A DNA stretch of 64,000 nt, taken from positions 2,910,786 to 2,974,785 of the forward strand of contig NW_022985438.1 in the NCBI RefSeq assembly GCF_010093595.1, given 5' to 3'. This document shows positions 10,853-22,648 of this stretch, piece by piece. Both the position numbers and the translations under genes were made by a program. Each line of letters starts with the position of its first letter. The first letter of the stretch is position 1. The notes below the pieces were generated by a model, which made no database searches, was not told the origin of the DNA, and saw nothing but the letters and a program-made list of their open reading frames with translations. Source of the stretch: Mytilinidion resinicola (lineage: Eukaryota; Ascomycota; Dothideomycetes; Mytilinidiales; Mytilinidiaceae).

Positions 10853-12498
10853 TTAGAAAACGGTTCCATCGGACAAGATCATAATCGGAGGCTCCTTGGT
10901 GTTGGGCCGCGAGACCTCTGCAATTTCTCGACCACCCTGGAATGGTCAGTAAGAAGTGAAACTGTAGAAGTTTTAGGACTAACCTTCCATGAACCAGCTT
11001 CCAGCATCTGGGCAAGGTTCAGCTTGTCTGCACCACGCAGTCCTAGTAGCGTATTGACTTCGGCCAACAACTCATCCAGGAAGCCAACAGTGACAGCTCG
11101 CCATTCAACGATCACATCGTCGTCGGCGGTGAAGAGCGGAACCACTTCCATATTTGGCTGGCCCTTCACTTGGGCGTTCCGCTGGTACTGGGCTAGTCCA
11201 CGCTTCGCATCCTCCGGCTTGAGGGTCAGCAGACCAGTGTCAATCAGAAGACCGCCATTGCGATACTCAGGCAGACCAGTCAACAGCTCACTGCCGGCGA
11301 AGTATACGTTTAGGAGTTTCGTCATGGGCACCATCAGAGAATATGTTAGCCATTGGGTAAGCTTGTGGAACGGGACAATGTTCTCCCAAGGGTGGGTCGG
11401 GTGCGAGGGCATGACACTGCATGGCCAGGCATCGCCAATGGATATGCCGTCGATTTGGGTGCGAGTCGAGGGCCAGATGGGACCAAGGCCATCCATCAAG
11501 ACGTTCCACAGTGTGGGCAGTGGTATTATAGGGACCGAGGAGGCCTGTGTCGAGGGATGCGAGAGCAGGTAGTCTATACTTGTCAGCGCAATCCAAATGG
11601 AGTTCTCTTAGTAGATTTACCTAGCATATTGCCCGGCCGCGCCTCCAGACCAAAGATGTCCTGGTTTTGCAGTGCATCCGCAAGTCTTACTAGGAGACCC
11701 GTGCGTCCCTGCAGCCCATCAATTGGATTTTCCTCACTGACCTGCAGACCACGGGCCATGGTTTTGATGTCCAGTCTCTTCAGGGCGGCACTGTCAACCT
11801 GACAGGGTTCGCTGGGGTCACTGCTGAAGACGCCCGCCTTGAACATCTCAAGACTGGCAACGGCCAGGCCCTCGCTTCGTCGATACACGCGGCCAGACTC
11901 CTTGCTCTTGTACTGCCACTTTGTTCCAGCACCGGCGTCCAGAAGAACGGACACCAGGAAGAGATCGATCAGACGGCGAGTCCGCTCTTGATTGTCGACG
12001 GTCAATGGCCAGGAAGCCATTAGCTGATCAATGCGAGGGCGGCCACCAACTTCGAAATGCTGCCAGCGTCCATGGGGAGGGATGGACGCGTAGTCGGGGG
12101 CATAGTCGCGCTGCAATGGCGGCTGTCAGTGGACTATCAAGAAAATCATTGAGCGGAGAACTGACCTTGATGATAGACACGACATAGCCGGCCGTCTCCT
12201 GGAACTTGCTCATGTCCACGGTGAAGTGCTTGAGCTGGTTTTTCTTCGCCTTCTCGAGTACGAGCTTGGTGCGCTCTCGCACAGCATAGATGCTGCGCAG
12301 GTAGCCCGCAGGGTCCAGGGCAGGATCGGGGGCCTTTGGCAGCGGCACATCGTGAACGGGCGGAGCGGGCTTCGCGATGGACTGGCCATTCGACGAGGCG
12401 GGCAGAGCAGGCGACTTCAGCGAGCCATTGGAGGCGCTGGCCGGGCCGTCGCTGCTGGGGACCTGTGGTTTGGCGCTCTTGCGACTGAAGAGACCCAT
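10853..12498 (-). CDS. URC4: Urc4/Urg3-like protein (DUF1688)
   Basis: Member of the DUF1688 family, which includes Lachancea Urc4 and S. pombe Urg3, proteins required for or induced during uracil catabolism by the URC pathway; the biochemical activity is not established. Exons on the minus strand: 12498-12166, 12110-11621, 11573-10984 and 10936-10853, totalling 498 residues, introns 47-55 bp. Conserved blocks seen include HGRWQHFEVGGRPRID, SVLLDAGAGTKWQYK, RSEGLAVASLEMF, DGLGPIWPSTR, GDAWPCS and LPEYRNGGLLIDTGLL. The N-terminal ~70 residues are low complexity (Ser/Pro/Ala). The alternative in-frame ATG at 12606 is rejected because the extension is proline/arginine junk. Confidence 0.88.
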
Positions 12499-14643
12499 GT
12501 CGAGGGTGGGAGACGGGACGAGGTAGACTCGAGGCGGGTGTTTGGAGGGTGGATGCGGGAAAAGCGTCGCTCCTGGGCGGCGAGCAGGTGGATCAGCCCT
12601 CTGCACCAGCTCGGTCGGGACAGCTGTGGGTGGAGCGGAGAGCAGGGCCGCAAAGTGTGGTTAGGGCTTGGGATTGTGGTGGTTCGGGAGCGAGAACGAG
12701 GCGTGCAGGGACGGCTGCCGAGGAATGGACGGTGCTCTTGCGGCTTCAGCGCCGGGTTCAGGGTTTGTTGGGGCCTTGCCGTGCACCTCAGATCCCCTCT
12801 GCAGGTCCCAGCGCGAAGCACTCGCACTCTGGCGGATCGACAAGCCCGCGGCCCTCCGGCCTGGCTCTGGGACCGCCAAAATTGTGCAGGGCTCAGGGCT
12901 CAGGGCTCGCAACGGCGTCCTCAGGGGCTGTCGCCCAAGGGATCGAGCCCGACTGCGGCACGAGTCACGCTGCCAGCCTCGTCCGAGCGGCTCGCCGACC
13001 GCTGCATCCGGGGACGCGGCAGCAGGCTCAACCGACCTTCGACAAGCCTCACGGAGCCTGGCATCGCGTGCAGCGTGCAGTTTATGTACATATGCACAGG
13101 AGGCCTCCCCCGCGGTTCACGCGCGTGGTGTTGAGCGGTGCAGACGCAGCAGAAACGCCAATTGCGCCCGGTGCATTGACTTTAGGCGACTCGGCTCGCT
13201 GAACCTTGGCTCGTAGACCCCGCGCCGTCCAAGTCAGTTTGCACTGGAGGGGGAGCCACGGGAGCCTAAAACAACACCCAGAGACGCCGGAGACGCCGGA
13301 GACGCTGCGTTTGGCTTGCGAGATGCCGTGCGCGCGATACCACATGGCACAAACACCACGCGAGCTGCTCGATGTTGGGAAGGCACGCTGGACGCAAGCG
13401 GAAGGCCCAGGGGTGCACTTTCTCCCTTGTCCGGCAACTGCAGACGCATGCACCGACAAGAGTCATGACTTCTCGAAGCACAGAAAAATGCCGACGGCCG
13501 CCCATCAGCGACGCAGTGATGCCACCACTTGCCTATCTCGCGGACACGCTGCTGCTGCCCGACTCGAGCCCTGCTGTCCGTCTCGGCAGATTTGCAGTTG
13601 GAGACGCTTCCGCTTCCGCGTCACGTGCGCGTCAGCATGCATCAGCAATGCTCCGTCCGCCGCAGTAAGAAAACACTGACGCGTGTCTCGATTCTCGTAT
13701 GTCGCGTGTCCATGTTGCTACTACACACCTGTACGAGTCTCTTCAATCGCACAGAGAAACAATTGCAAAGACCCGGCTTATCGTCGCTTGCGATGGCCAA
13801 ATGTGCGCAATCTGTCCCGCGAACGGGACCGCCCGGCCCGTCTCCAAATGTGCGCCATACACCCGCTTCACGGGCCGTCTGAAGGCTCCCAGCTGCGCTG
13901 CACGCACTTTGACAACGCCCTGACAGCTCGGGCTGCTTCGTCTCTGAAACACTGGAACCTTCAATTGCTTCAATTGACTAGGAGGTACATTATTGGCGGG
14001 AGTGCAGCTTCTTCGAATGTGTTTCAATTGACCGTCTCAACCTCGACCGCCAGACCACTCAAGCTCCGTTGGACATAAGTGGGCAATCCAACACCGTCTG
14101 AGGTGGCCTGATGAGCTATTAGACCTGTCAAAACAAACTTCTGATAACGTACCAGAGGACCTCGCCTACCTAGGTAGGGTGAGTGTGTAACTAGAGTCTA
14201 GAAGGGTTTAGAACAGAATCACACATTCATGGACTACCACCTTTTGCTCAAGGGTGCCCAGGGTGCCTGCCACTCTAGTAATGTTCAAAACAAAAGGGTA
14301 ACCGAAATGTGGACCCTGGCACTGACGGAAGACGCCGGCAGAAGGCACCGCTGAACACTAGACGTTCCTTCTGTATCTACCACGTAGGAGCAATTATGTA
14401 GCGATGCACGTGACTAGATCGATGGCTGTTTTGTACAGTTCGAGCAAGTAATTGGGCGGTTATTTGGCCATTTGGAGTCTCATGTAGTAATATCAACAAA
14501 CTGAAGTCTATGCCACGAGGTGTGGCTGATTGGAGATCGTGGCGGTGCCAGCCTCAACTTCATCACACCGCACCCACTTCAAGATGCGCTCATGACTCTA
14601 TCTCCTTCTCCACCCTCTTTGCTAATGCGTGTGCGCCTTAACG
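12499..14643. other. Long GC-rich divergent intergenic region
   Basis: 2.1 kb between the divergent URC4 and SWA2 genes. From about 12.5 to 13.7 kb the sequence is GC rich, so long frames stay open on both strands at once, but none shows a domain, biased codon use or convincing splice sites. Short tandem repeats occur (CAGGGCT three times near 12888-12908; GAGACGCCG-type near 13283-13304). It must carry both promoters. I see no gene that I can support. Confidence 0.55.
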
Positions 14644-17498
14644 ATGGATGACCTAGCTGGCCTGGACTGGAGCTCCACCAGCATGTCCAACCCCCCTCCC
14701 GCCAACAACCCCCCGCCCTCCTTCTATCCTCCTCTGCGCCAGAGCCCTGCCCCTCAGTTGTCTGGACGCTCGACACCGCTGTCCGCGCAGCAGTCTGGGT
14801 CTGTCCCGAATAGTCGCGGCCTCAAGCCACCCTCCAAGCCAGCTACGCCCGCGAATGACAGCTTCTCCAGCTTGCTCTCCCTCAATTCCAAGCCAACAAA
14901 CAACCTCTCGCTCCAGGAACGCCAGAGGCAATTACAGGAGGAGAAGGTGCGTCAGGAGGCGGAGCGCAAGAAACAATATGACAAACAATTTGGGGCACAC
15001 GATGCTCAGTTTTGGGACACACTGGGCAACGGCAACGCGGCGCCTCCGCCGTCCAAGTCACCTGTAGGCCATGGCAACGTATCTGGGAACACCCTGTCCG
15101 CGACAATCAATAAGCCCTTCGCCGGACTGGACACTTCGAAACGCTCCTCGCCGTTCTCGGCAGTTGACGATGATCTACTCTCCGCATTTAATTCTGCCGC
15201 TCCTGTTGACGCTTCTACCAACTTCCCAAAACCTGGTCTCAGTGGTCGAAGTACGCCTGCGACGCACACTCCGAAAACACATACTGCGCTTCCCGAATAT
15301 CAAGGCAACAGCTTCCTTGGGGACGATGATGATCCATTTGGATTGGCCCAATATCCACAGCGCCCATCAAATGCAGTGCCACAAGTAACAGTAGAAAACG
15401 ATGATGACATCTTAGGTGCTCTGGGGAAGCCGGTATCTGAATTCACGCCAGCAAAGCGAGTCGAACCTAGGACACGGATACCAGTGGAGACGCAGCAAGA
15501 GCCCGAGTCTGATACTGGATTTAATGACCCTCGTGACAAGGCTATTGCGGAATTGGTCGATATGGGTTTCCCACCAGACAAATCTGCCCACGCCCTCGAA
15601 CAGACAGAGTCTGGCACTGATGTTCAAGCTGCAGTAGGATGGCTCCTCACTCAAGCACACAACGAAGCCAAACAAAAGTCCCAAAGTGGTCGCGACGGAC
15701 GAGGTCGTACTCCCCTCGAAGATAATGAAGACCAACCACGAACAACTTCCAGATCTAATGGTAGAAGTGTAGCTACGGCAAATCCCCCTTGGATGAGGGG
15801 ACAAGATGACCGATCGAATTCTTCTCAGCGCCGACAAGATAACAAGTCTCCAGGGGGCGAGAAGGACGTCACCCAATACGCATCAGAGATTGGGACCACT
15901 CTCTTCAAATCGGCAAACTCGTTGTGGAAAACAAGTCAAAAGAAGGTCCAAAAGGCCGTGGCGGAATTCCAGCAAGAGGGTGATAGCAGCCAGCCTAAAT
16001 GGATGAGAGACGCCCAGCTTGCAGCAGAACAAGAGGCGCGTCCAAGTCCTAGGAGTAGAGAGAAGGCCCCCGAGCCTGAGTCAAATGTCACTGACGAGGC
16101 ACTTTTGCTAGAATCTGGCATATCTCGGCCACAAAGGGCGCAACGTCAACCTGCGTCGAGTACACAGCTGCCTTCTTCAAAGCGGGACATAAGGCCAAAC
16201 GAGTTTGCACTTCCAGAACGGCCCTCGTCTCAGCCCCGGATTCCTCCACAGCGACCACAGCATTTTGATAAACGGCCTACAGAGAAGCTTACGCGACAGG
16301 CTGTGGAAGAGCAAGCTGCGCAGGCCTACGTCAGTCCAGCTCGACGGAAAAGGCCTACGACAGACACGAAACCTGCCGAGACGCCAAGCTCGTCAAACAG
16401 CTCTCGTCAACCAACCCCCCTAGAATCGCGGAACCCGTTTGCCCAACGAACAGCGACACCGGTTTCGAAATCGCCCTCGGTGACTCCCTTGCCTACCCGA
16501 CCAAAGCCGCCTCCACGGCGAATCCCTCCTGCATCTTCCTCGGCCTTGTCATCGTCCGCATCTGATCGGAAGAAAGGATCAGAGGCCTTCAAACGAGGCG
16601 ATTACCACGCAGCGCATATCGCTTACTCTGCTGCCTTGTCTCCCTTGCCAGAGACGCATCCTGTAGCTATAATTGTTTTCTGCAACCGAGCTCTTGTAAA
16701 CATCAAGGTTGGCGATCCCAAAGCCGCCATCGCTGATGCCGACAACGCACTGGTCACGATTGGGCCGTCCCGAGGCGAGAACGAGAAGATCTCACTCGGG
16801 GGTATAGAAGGGGACAAGGACATGAAGGAGTTTTTCGGAAAAGCCCTGATGCGAAAGGCCGAGGCGCTAGAGCATATGGAAAAATGGGCTGACGCTGGAA
16901 AAGTATGGAAAGAAGCCGTCGAGGCTGGTGTTGGGGGCGCTATCAGCATACAAGGCCGAAATCGATGCGAAAGGGCTGCCGGCGGCGCAAATAAGCCGGC
17001 AACACCGAAACCAGCACCAGTCCGAAAGCCACACCGGAAGAAATCCGCACTGGCGGATCTTGCAGGGGTGCCAGCTGGATCAGAGTCGGAGGCTGTCAAG
17101 AAGCTCAAAGAGGCTAACGCCGCAGCGGACAAGGCTGATGACGAAAAATTCGCGTTGACAGACCAGGTGGACGCAAAGCTCATCATGTGGAAAGGCACCA
17201 AATCGGACAATTTGAGAGCGCTTCTTGGATCACTAGATAATGTACTATGGGCTGAGGCTGGGTGGAAGAAGGTCGGCATGGGCGATCTTGTAATGCCAAA
17301 CAAGGTCAAGATCGCATACATGAAGGCCATTGCCAAGGTTCACCCTGATAAGGTGAGACTCCTCTTCCCTCTATGATATCACGCTAATTATTTTAGATTC
17401 CGCAAAATGCAACGACGGAGCAACGGATGATAAGTGCTGCGGTGTTTAGTACATTAAATGAGGCTTGGGACAAGTTCAAGAAGGACAACGGACTATGA
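14644..17498 (+). CDS. SWA2: Auxilin-like clathrin uncoating factor Swa2
   Basis: Clathrin-binding J-protein that recruits Hsp70 to strip clathrin coats from vesicles. Two exons, 14644-17352 and 17397-17498, encode 936 residues. The start MDDLAGLDW is the conserved fungal N-terminus; the in-frame ATG 15 bp upstream is less likely. Order of parts: disordered N-terminus with repeated DDDLL/DDPF acidic clathrin/adaptor-like motifs; UBA domain at about residues 297-340 (DKAIAELVDMGFPPDKSAHAL); long disordered Ser/Pro region; TPR region at about 640-780 (GSEAFKRGDYHAAHIAYSAA); C-terminal auxilin-type J domain with the HPDK motif at about 899-902. The 44 bp intron falls directly after the HPDK codons. 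Domain order UBA-TPR-J is diagnostic. Confidence 0.92.
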
Positions 17499-18038
17499 GA
17501 CCCATGGAATGGATATCATGCTTAGATTTTAGCAAGCCATGTTATAGAGGATTCTATAGGAGTCTTTGTCTGTTCAAACATCAGAATGAGACAAATTGAT
17601 TCGGTGTCCTCTTAATGATCCCCACGTCATGTCCTAAGATAGCCTAGCGTTCCCCGGATTTACGATTTAGCGCGCAGCCGTGGCAGGCTTTTCAGCCTCA
17701 ACCTTGTGACCTCGAAAACTTTCATCTCGTCGCCGTTCTACATTCATCGCCATTATTCTTCCGTCCTCATCTTAACCACTGATAGCTCTGGAGAACTCAT
17801 CTAAATTGCGCTTATCGACTTCGTAGCTCTTGGCGTCTTCTGGCCTTCTGCACTTTCGACCTATGACGCATCGCCCCAGACTCTAGAACATCGATATTCA
17901 AGCATTGGCCCACGAATCAACCCATTGGCAAAACCAAACTTCAAAGTTAGAAAGGTTCCCTGTCACCAATTTTGTTGGTTTACATTACACTCATCCTAAT
18001 CAACGCCACTCCCTCTCGGAGGGTATTGGAGTGTCAAG
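17499..18038. other. Intergenic region, no gene seen
   Basis: Between the SWA2 3' end and the start of the PQ-loop gene on the same strand; contains pyrimidine-rich 5' leader sequence for the latter. No further gene supported. Confidence 0.55.
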
Positions 18039-19176
18039 ATGTTCCCGCCATCTCAAGGCTTGCAACTAGACATTGAAGCCATCAGCGGGATTTGCGGTTC
18101 TATCTCTATTGCCTGCTGGGTCGTTGTTTTCTCTCCGCAAATTATAGAGAACTTCCAGAGGGGCTCTGCGGATGGCCTTTCGGTTTTGTTCATCGTGGCG
18201 TGGCTAGCGGGTGATGTCTTCAATATCTTGGGAGCTGTGCTGCAAGGAGTTTTACCTACAATGGTTAGTGGAACACTTCCTATTGATCTGAAAAGTATGT
18301 TTAATTTCATGTCAGATCATCCTTGCCGTATATTACACATTGGCCGACATTGTGTTACTCGCGCAATGCTTCTACTACAAAGGCTTCACTCTCAAAGACG
18401 AGATCAAGAAGCCGGCCGACCGCGATGACGAAAGGCGAGTCGCCTCCGATGAACGATCTCCTCTCCTCAGCAGGGAAAATGGCAACGGCAGCAGCAATGG
18501 TCACGGCCCAGCACTCATATCCGACATGGAGCGCCGCTCCTCGCAATCCTCATTCCGAGAACGCTTCCTCTCCGTTGACGGGACCCATTTTTCCCCCGTC
18601 ATGCCACTCCGACCAGAGCCTAATGTCGTAGACCCTACTCCCCTAGCCCTAAAGCCCTCGCCCTCCATCCTCTTCGCCGTCCTCTTCAACCTCAGCGCCG
18701 TCGTCCTCGTCTGCGCCGCCGGCGTCTTCGGCTGGTGGCTCAGCAACCGCTCCAAGCACCCCGACCGCCACCTCGAGCAGCCCGACCAAGACACGCTCCA
18801 CTTTAACGTCCTCGGCCAGATCTTCGGCTACATCTGCGCGGTCCTCTACCTAGGCTCGCGCGTCCCGCAATTGTTACTCAACTACCGCCGCAAGAGCACC
18901 GAGGGGATCTCAATGCTGTTCTTCCTATTCGCGTGCATCGGCAATCTGACGTATGTGCTATCGATCTTTGCATATTCCCCTATATGCAGGCACCCGAGGC
19001 ATTGTCGGGAGGGCGAGGCGAGGGCGGTTTATGCGAGGTATATTGCGGTTAACTTTTCTTGGTTGTTGGGCAGCTTTGGGACGTTGTTGCTGGATGGGTT
19101 TGTGTTTGTGCAGTATTTTCTTTATCGGAGGGATGAGGATGAGGAAGAAGAGGATGTGGCCGTTGTTGTTTCTTAG
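18039..19176 (+). CDS. PQ-loop vacuolar amino-acid transporter (Ypq/Rtc2-like)
   Basis: Seven-helix membrane protein of the PQ-loop family; yeast Ypq1-3 export or import basic amino acids at the vacuolar membrane. Exons 18039-18263 and 18316-19176 give 361 residues. The first PQ-loop is SISIACWVVVFSPQIIENFQ with the Pro-Gln pair, followed by GLSVLFIVAWLAGDVFN; the second is LGSRVPQLLLNYRRKSTEGISMLFFLFACIGNLTYV. A ~130-residue hydrophilic loop with Ser/Arg-rich sequence separates the two halves, as in other fungal members. The C-terminus is acidic (DEDEEEED). The window also encodes Gtr1, another vacuolar amino-acid-sensing component, but the two are not adjacent. Confidence 0.88.
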
Positions 19177-19509
19177 AGGACGGTTAGACGCATGGAGGGT
19201 TTGCTAGACGGCCTGCGCCTGCATAGGTCAGGCGCCTTTAAAATTCAAGAGTGTATATATTTATATATGAAACCGTACAATCAAAGTTATGGCCCTTCTG
19301 TTATCACGTTCCAACCTTGACAAAAATAGAAGAAGCGCTTGAAGCCACAGCCATATATAAAGGTACGTAGCATTGACCCCGCTATCACTCGGCTAATAGA
19401 TTACCCTTTCGCCGTTCATCCCCACTCTCAATCTCCCACAAAGAAAAGGGCCGCCAAAAGAAGAAAAAAAAGAGCGAAAAAAAAAAATTCAATACCATTG
19501 GGCGGGACT
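19177..19509. other. Spacer with tRNA terminator
   Basis: Runs from the PQ-loop gene to the tRNA gene. At about 19468-19488 two long A-runs occur, which on the minus strand are T-runs directly after the tRNA 3' end and would end RNA polymerase III transcription. Confidence 0.6.
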
Positions 19510-19596
19510 TGAACCCGAGGCGATTTGAACGCCTAACCTTCTGGATGCTCCAAGAGTGAACTGGAATCAGACGCGCTACCATTGCGCCACGGGTCC
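19510..19596 (-). tRNA. tRNA-Trp(CCA) with a 15-nt intron
   Basis: On the minus strand a cloverleaf can be drawn. Acceptor stem GGACCCG pairs with CGGGTTC, the D arm is GCGC-AATGGTA-GCGC, the T arm is AGGCG-TTCAAAT-CGCCT, and the discriminator is A. The anticodon arm starts TCTGATTCCAG with anticodon CCA. The 87-nt gene is 15 nt longer than the 72-nt mature form, fitting an intron after position 37. The intron contains TTGGAG, which can pair with the anticodon region as usual in precursor tRNAs. One weak point is an A-C mismatch at the base of the anticodon loop (31-39). A run of Ts follows on the minus strand. Intron removal would need the Sen complex, of which Sen2 is encoded at 37182-38534. 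Confidence 0.82.
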
Positions 19597-20188
19597 TGCA
19601 ATCTCGTTGAGAGATTCGTGTGCTCTTTGGTAGGAAGAATGGAGGGTTTGCAAAATTAAATGTACTATATAGTTAGTCAGATGAATGAGGACGGGGGATG
19701 AGGTTGGAAAAGATGGGATTTTACCGGTGAAAGGTGGGGGAGCTGAGTCATTTTTGGCTGGAGGATTTGTGGGTGAGGGAGGGGCAGGGGGTTAGGGGTA
19801 CCGAGGCGAGAGTATACCCTTTTTGACCGGAGGACCTCGAGTTATCTATTTCGATGGCATACTGCTGTATACCTAGGTAGCTCATGATGGAACTGGCTGT
19901 TAGACTAATGGTAAGATTCTTATTGTAATTGCTTATAATCATGGTAATGATCGAATCTAGGGACAAGTACGATATTCTCGCTAGTACTTGAGAATTGCAC
20001 AACTAGCACTTACACTTACTTAGACACTCTTTCTTTCAAAGGTCTTGAATGCCAGTGATAATCGAGCATGGCGGGCATGAAGTGCACTCTAGTATTTGTA
20101 ACGTATTTCAAATTCGCAATCAGACTTGCCCTACTTTGAAGACGGCCCCTTTTGCTTTCCTTCATGTCGTGATAGGTTCTATTACTTA
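19597..20188. other. tRNA upstream flank and transposon insertion border
   Basis: No gene seen. The Harbinger element begins at 20189, about 590 bp upstream of the tRNA 5' end. The TTA at 20186-20188 is the left copy of the target-site duplication. Confidence 0.6.
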
Positions 20189-20207
20189 GGAGCTGTTCGG
20201 TCGCACC
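20189..20207 (+). repeat. Left terminal inverted repeat of Harbinger element
   Basis: 19 bp, identical to the reverse complement of the right end at 24109-24127; preceded by TTA. Confidence 0.95.
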
Positions 20208-20441
20208 GCCCTCAAGTTCAAACTCGAGCTTGTTTTGCCCACGCTAATTACCTGCCGGCGTAGAATAGCGCGTTGCTAGCAGCGGTTAGCCGGACCAGCT
20301 GACTCGGAGTTGTAGAACTCGAAATTGGGCTACTGTTCGGTTCTGGTGTTGTGTAGCGCAGGCCTTGGCACCGCGCAGAAACTTCAACCTCATCAAATAG
20401 GCCAATTTTTGTATATAATTGTTCGTTCCTGGTGCTGTATA

Positions 20442-21854
20442 ATGTCAAATCGTCAAACCCGCGTCAGTGATAGGACGCCGGCGTCCACAGCAGAGCCTAC
20501 CGCTATACCACTAGTAGACTCTGCTGTCGCATCTGCGGTTGCGCTTGAAGCTATCACCACTGTTCCACTCGTCAGTTTACCAGCGAAGAGGAAGAGGGTT
20601 AAAACAGCTCGTGCACTTGCATCGCCATTCCCTTCGCCCACGCCTCCTCCTCCTCCTCCTGTTGCTACAACTCGCCGTAGCAAGGCGCTTAAGTGGTCGG
20701 ACGACATGGTGATAGCCATGTACAACGGCCTGCTTGAAGGCGTGAATATGGGCCTCCGTGCGCAGAGCGGTTACCATCCTAGATGCTGGCAAATTGCAAT
20801 TGAGAGAGTTCAAGCAGTTACGACGCAGCCAATTAAACTCACGCAGATAAAGTTGAAGCAAGCGGACGGGCGGAGGCTCTGGCAGAGCTGGTGGCCTCAT
20901 TGCAATCACTCCGGCTGGAGCGTCACGGAAGAGGGTATACCTGTTTCCGACCCTGAGGTTATGGAGGCCGACTTTCTGCAGAACGAATCGCATCGTAGAT
21001 GGCACCATAAGGCGCCTCTCGCGCACGAGCAGATGCATGCTCTCTTTGAAGGGATTGTAGCAACAGGGCAGTATAGTCAAACTGCTTAACAGGCGCGTGA
21101 GAGCCTGCGCGGCGATGCGGAGGAGGCCGATGTGGAGGAGGCCGCTGTGGAGGAGGAGGAGGAGGAGGAGGAGGAGGAGGCATCGGCCGAAGAGGTAGAT
21201 GACGAGGAGGACGGTGGTAATGCAGAGCTGCCGCGAACTGCTACTGCTGCACCGTCAGTTTTTAGTTCAGTAGCACAAAGAGGGTCTACTTCATCATCTC
21301 GCCCTTCTCCTGTTTCTCCTGTGTCCTCTCGGTTATCTACTCCGGTTACTGCTACTGCAACAACACCACGCCCGTCAGCCACGCCTAGGCCGCCGGTCAC
21401 ACCTACGCCTAGGCCGTTATTGATTGCCCTGCGAAAACGGGCAGCAGAAGCGTCAGCTCGTAGTGCGGAAGAGGCTGCAAGGGGGAAGCGTTCAAAGAAG
21501 CTCACCATCGCAGAATCAATGGCGGAGATTTCCAAGGAGATTATGGCCTCGAGGCATCTGATAAGGCAGGCAGTTGCTCCACCACCTGTAGCAGCAGTGG
21601 AGGATCTCCAGGAGAGAGCGGTGGCGGCGTTCTTGGAGTATGAAGATGTTCTCTCTATTGATGAGCAGTTAGCAGTGCGAGAGGCGTTTGAAGATGACAA
21701 GCGGGCGAGGAGCTTTCTCTTGACCTCCGGGGAGCTCCGTGATGCGTGGGTCAGCAAAATTATAGCCCGTACGGTGCAGTTGAACGTTCGGAGTAGTGTT
21801 GAGGCTGTAGATGATGTCGAAGAGGAGCCCGTAGAGCAGGAGGAACTGGATTAG
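20442..21854 (+). pseudogene. Harbinger-associated Myb/SANT-like protein, one in-frame stop
   Basis: The accessory DNA-binding protein of the transposon. The start MSNRQTRVSD at 20442 follows a TATA-like stretch. The Myb/SANT-like region is about residues 80-210, with KWSDDMVIAMYNGLLEG, then HPRCWQIAIERVQ, WQSWWPHCNHSGW and VSDPEVMEADFLQNESHRRW. The frame meets TAA at 21087-21089 and then continues open in the same frame to 21854. The second part has a poly-glutamate stretch (GAG repeat) and a conserved-looking helical tail (ERAVAAFLEYEDVLSIDEQL). No credible intron removes the stop; the only GT-AG pairs bracketing it would be 22 or 36 nt. I read it as a nonsense mutation. The first 215 residues could still be made. 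Confidence 0.8.
21149..21181 (+). repeat. GAG microsatellite (poly-Glu) in the Myb-like gene
   Basis: About eleven GAG/GGA units coding for a run of glutamates just after the premature stop. Confidence 0.85.
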
Positions 21855-21879
21855 CTAGAGGAGGATGAGGAAATCAGGT

Positions 21880-22159
21880 CGGCTGCAAGAGGATGAGGGA
21901 ATCAGCTCGGCTGCAGGAGGATGAGAGAATTGGCTTGGCTGCGCGAAGCTGTACAAAATGGATAGATTGTATGATATTCTCCATTTTGTAGTCTATACTA
22001 GACTACCTAGACTACCTAGACTAGCTATACTATACTAGACTGCCTAGACTATAAAATGGAGATATCCTACAATCTATCCATTTTGTATAGCCTCGCGCAG
22101 CCGAGCCGATTTCCTCATCCTCCTGCAGCTGAACTGATTCTCTCATCCTCCTGCAGCCG
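21880..22159. repeat. Large inverted repeat inside the Harbinger element
   Basis: The left arm 21880-21995 and the right arm 22045-22159 are imperfect reverse complements over about 115 bp. Shared pieces include ACAAAATGGATAGATTGTA and repeated GAGGATGAG/GGCTGCAG units. The 49-bp centre has TAGACTACC-type tandem units. It lies between the convergent 3' ends of the two transposon genes. A further partial copy of the arm tip is at about 22461-22500. It could be a nested foldback MITE or part of the element. Confidence 0.82.
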
Positions 22160-22648
22160 CTATCACGTGATCCTCGTCTACAACGAACTACTGCTATATT
22201 CTAACAATTCTAGTAATACAGAAGAAGCTTCTAGTGCTGCCAAGGCTGCTGCCTAGTGATTCACGCGTTTTAACGCGTTGAAAGTTGGCCAATTTCCACT
22301 GAATAGTGCAGAATTACGTCATACATCGTGAATTTAAGTCCAAAACAGGGGCGTTTTTCGCTGCATAGCGCCAAATTTGCCACTGCCTAGGCTGCTGCCT
22401 AGTTAGCGTGTTAGTTTCGTGTTTCCGGATAAGAGAGACGGCCAGGCTACGTGAGACTACACGAAATGGATAGATTGTAGAATATCTCCATTTTATATAC
22501 AACCTCAATTCTCTGGTAACAACTCGCCTACCACCTCTCCCCTATCTAACCAGCAGTTCCGCACGTACTGATTCCACATAATTCTCGCGAACTAATCTCT
22601 CCTGTCATTCATACTAAACTCGCTCTCCGCTTCGGCTTTAAGGGCGTC

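Noticed and set aside
12226..13679. Several open frames of 100-300 codons on both strands
   Set aside because: They overlap each other in all frames, arise from GC richness, have low-complexity Arg/Pro/Ala composition and show no domain.
21071..21092. Intron that would remove the stop in the Myb-like gene
   Set aside because: The GT-AG span is only 22 nt, or 36 nt from the next donor, below the size of every other intron in the window.
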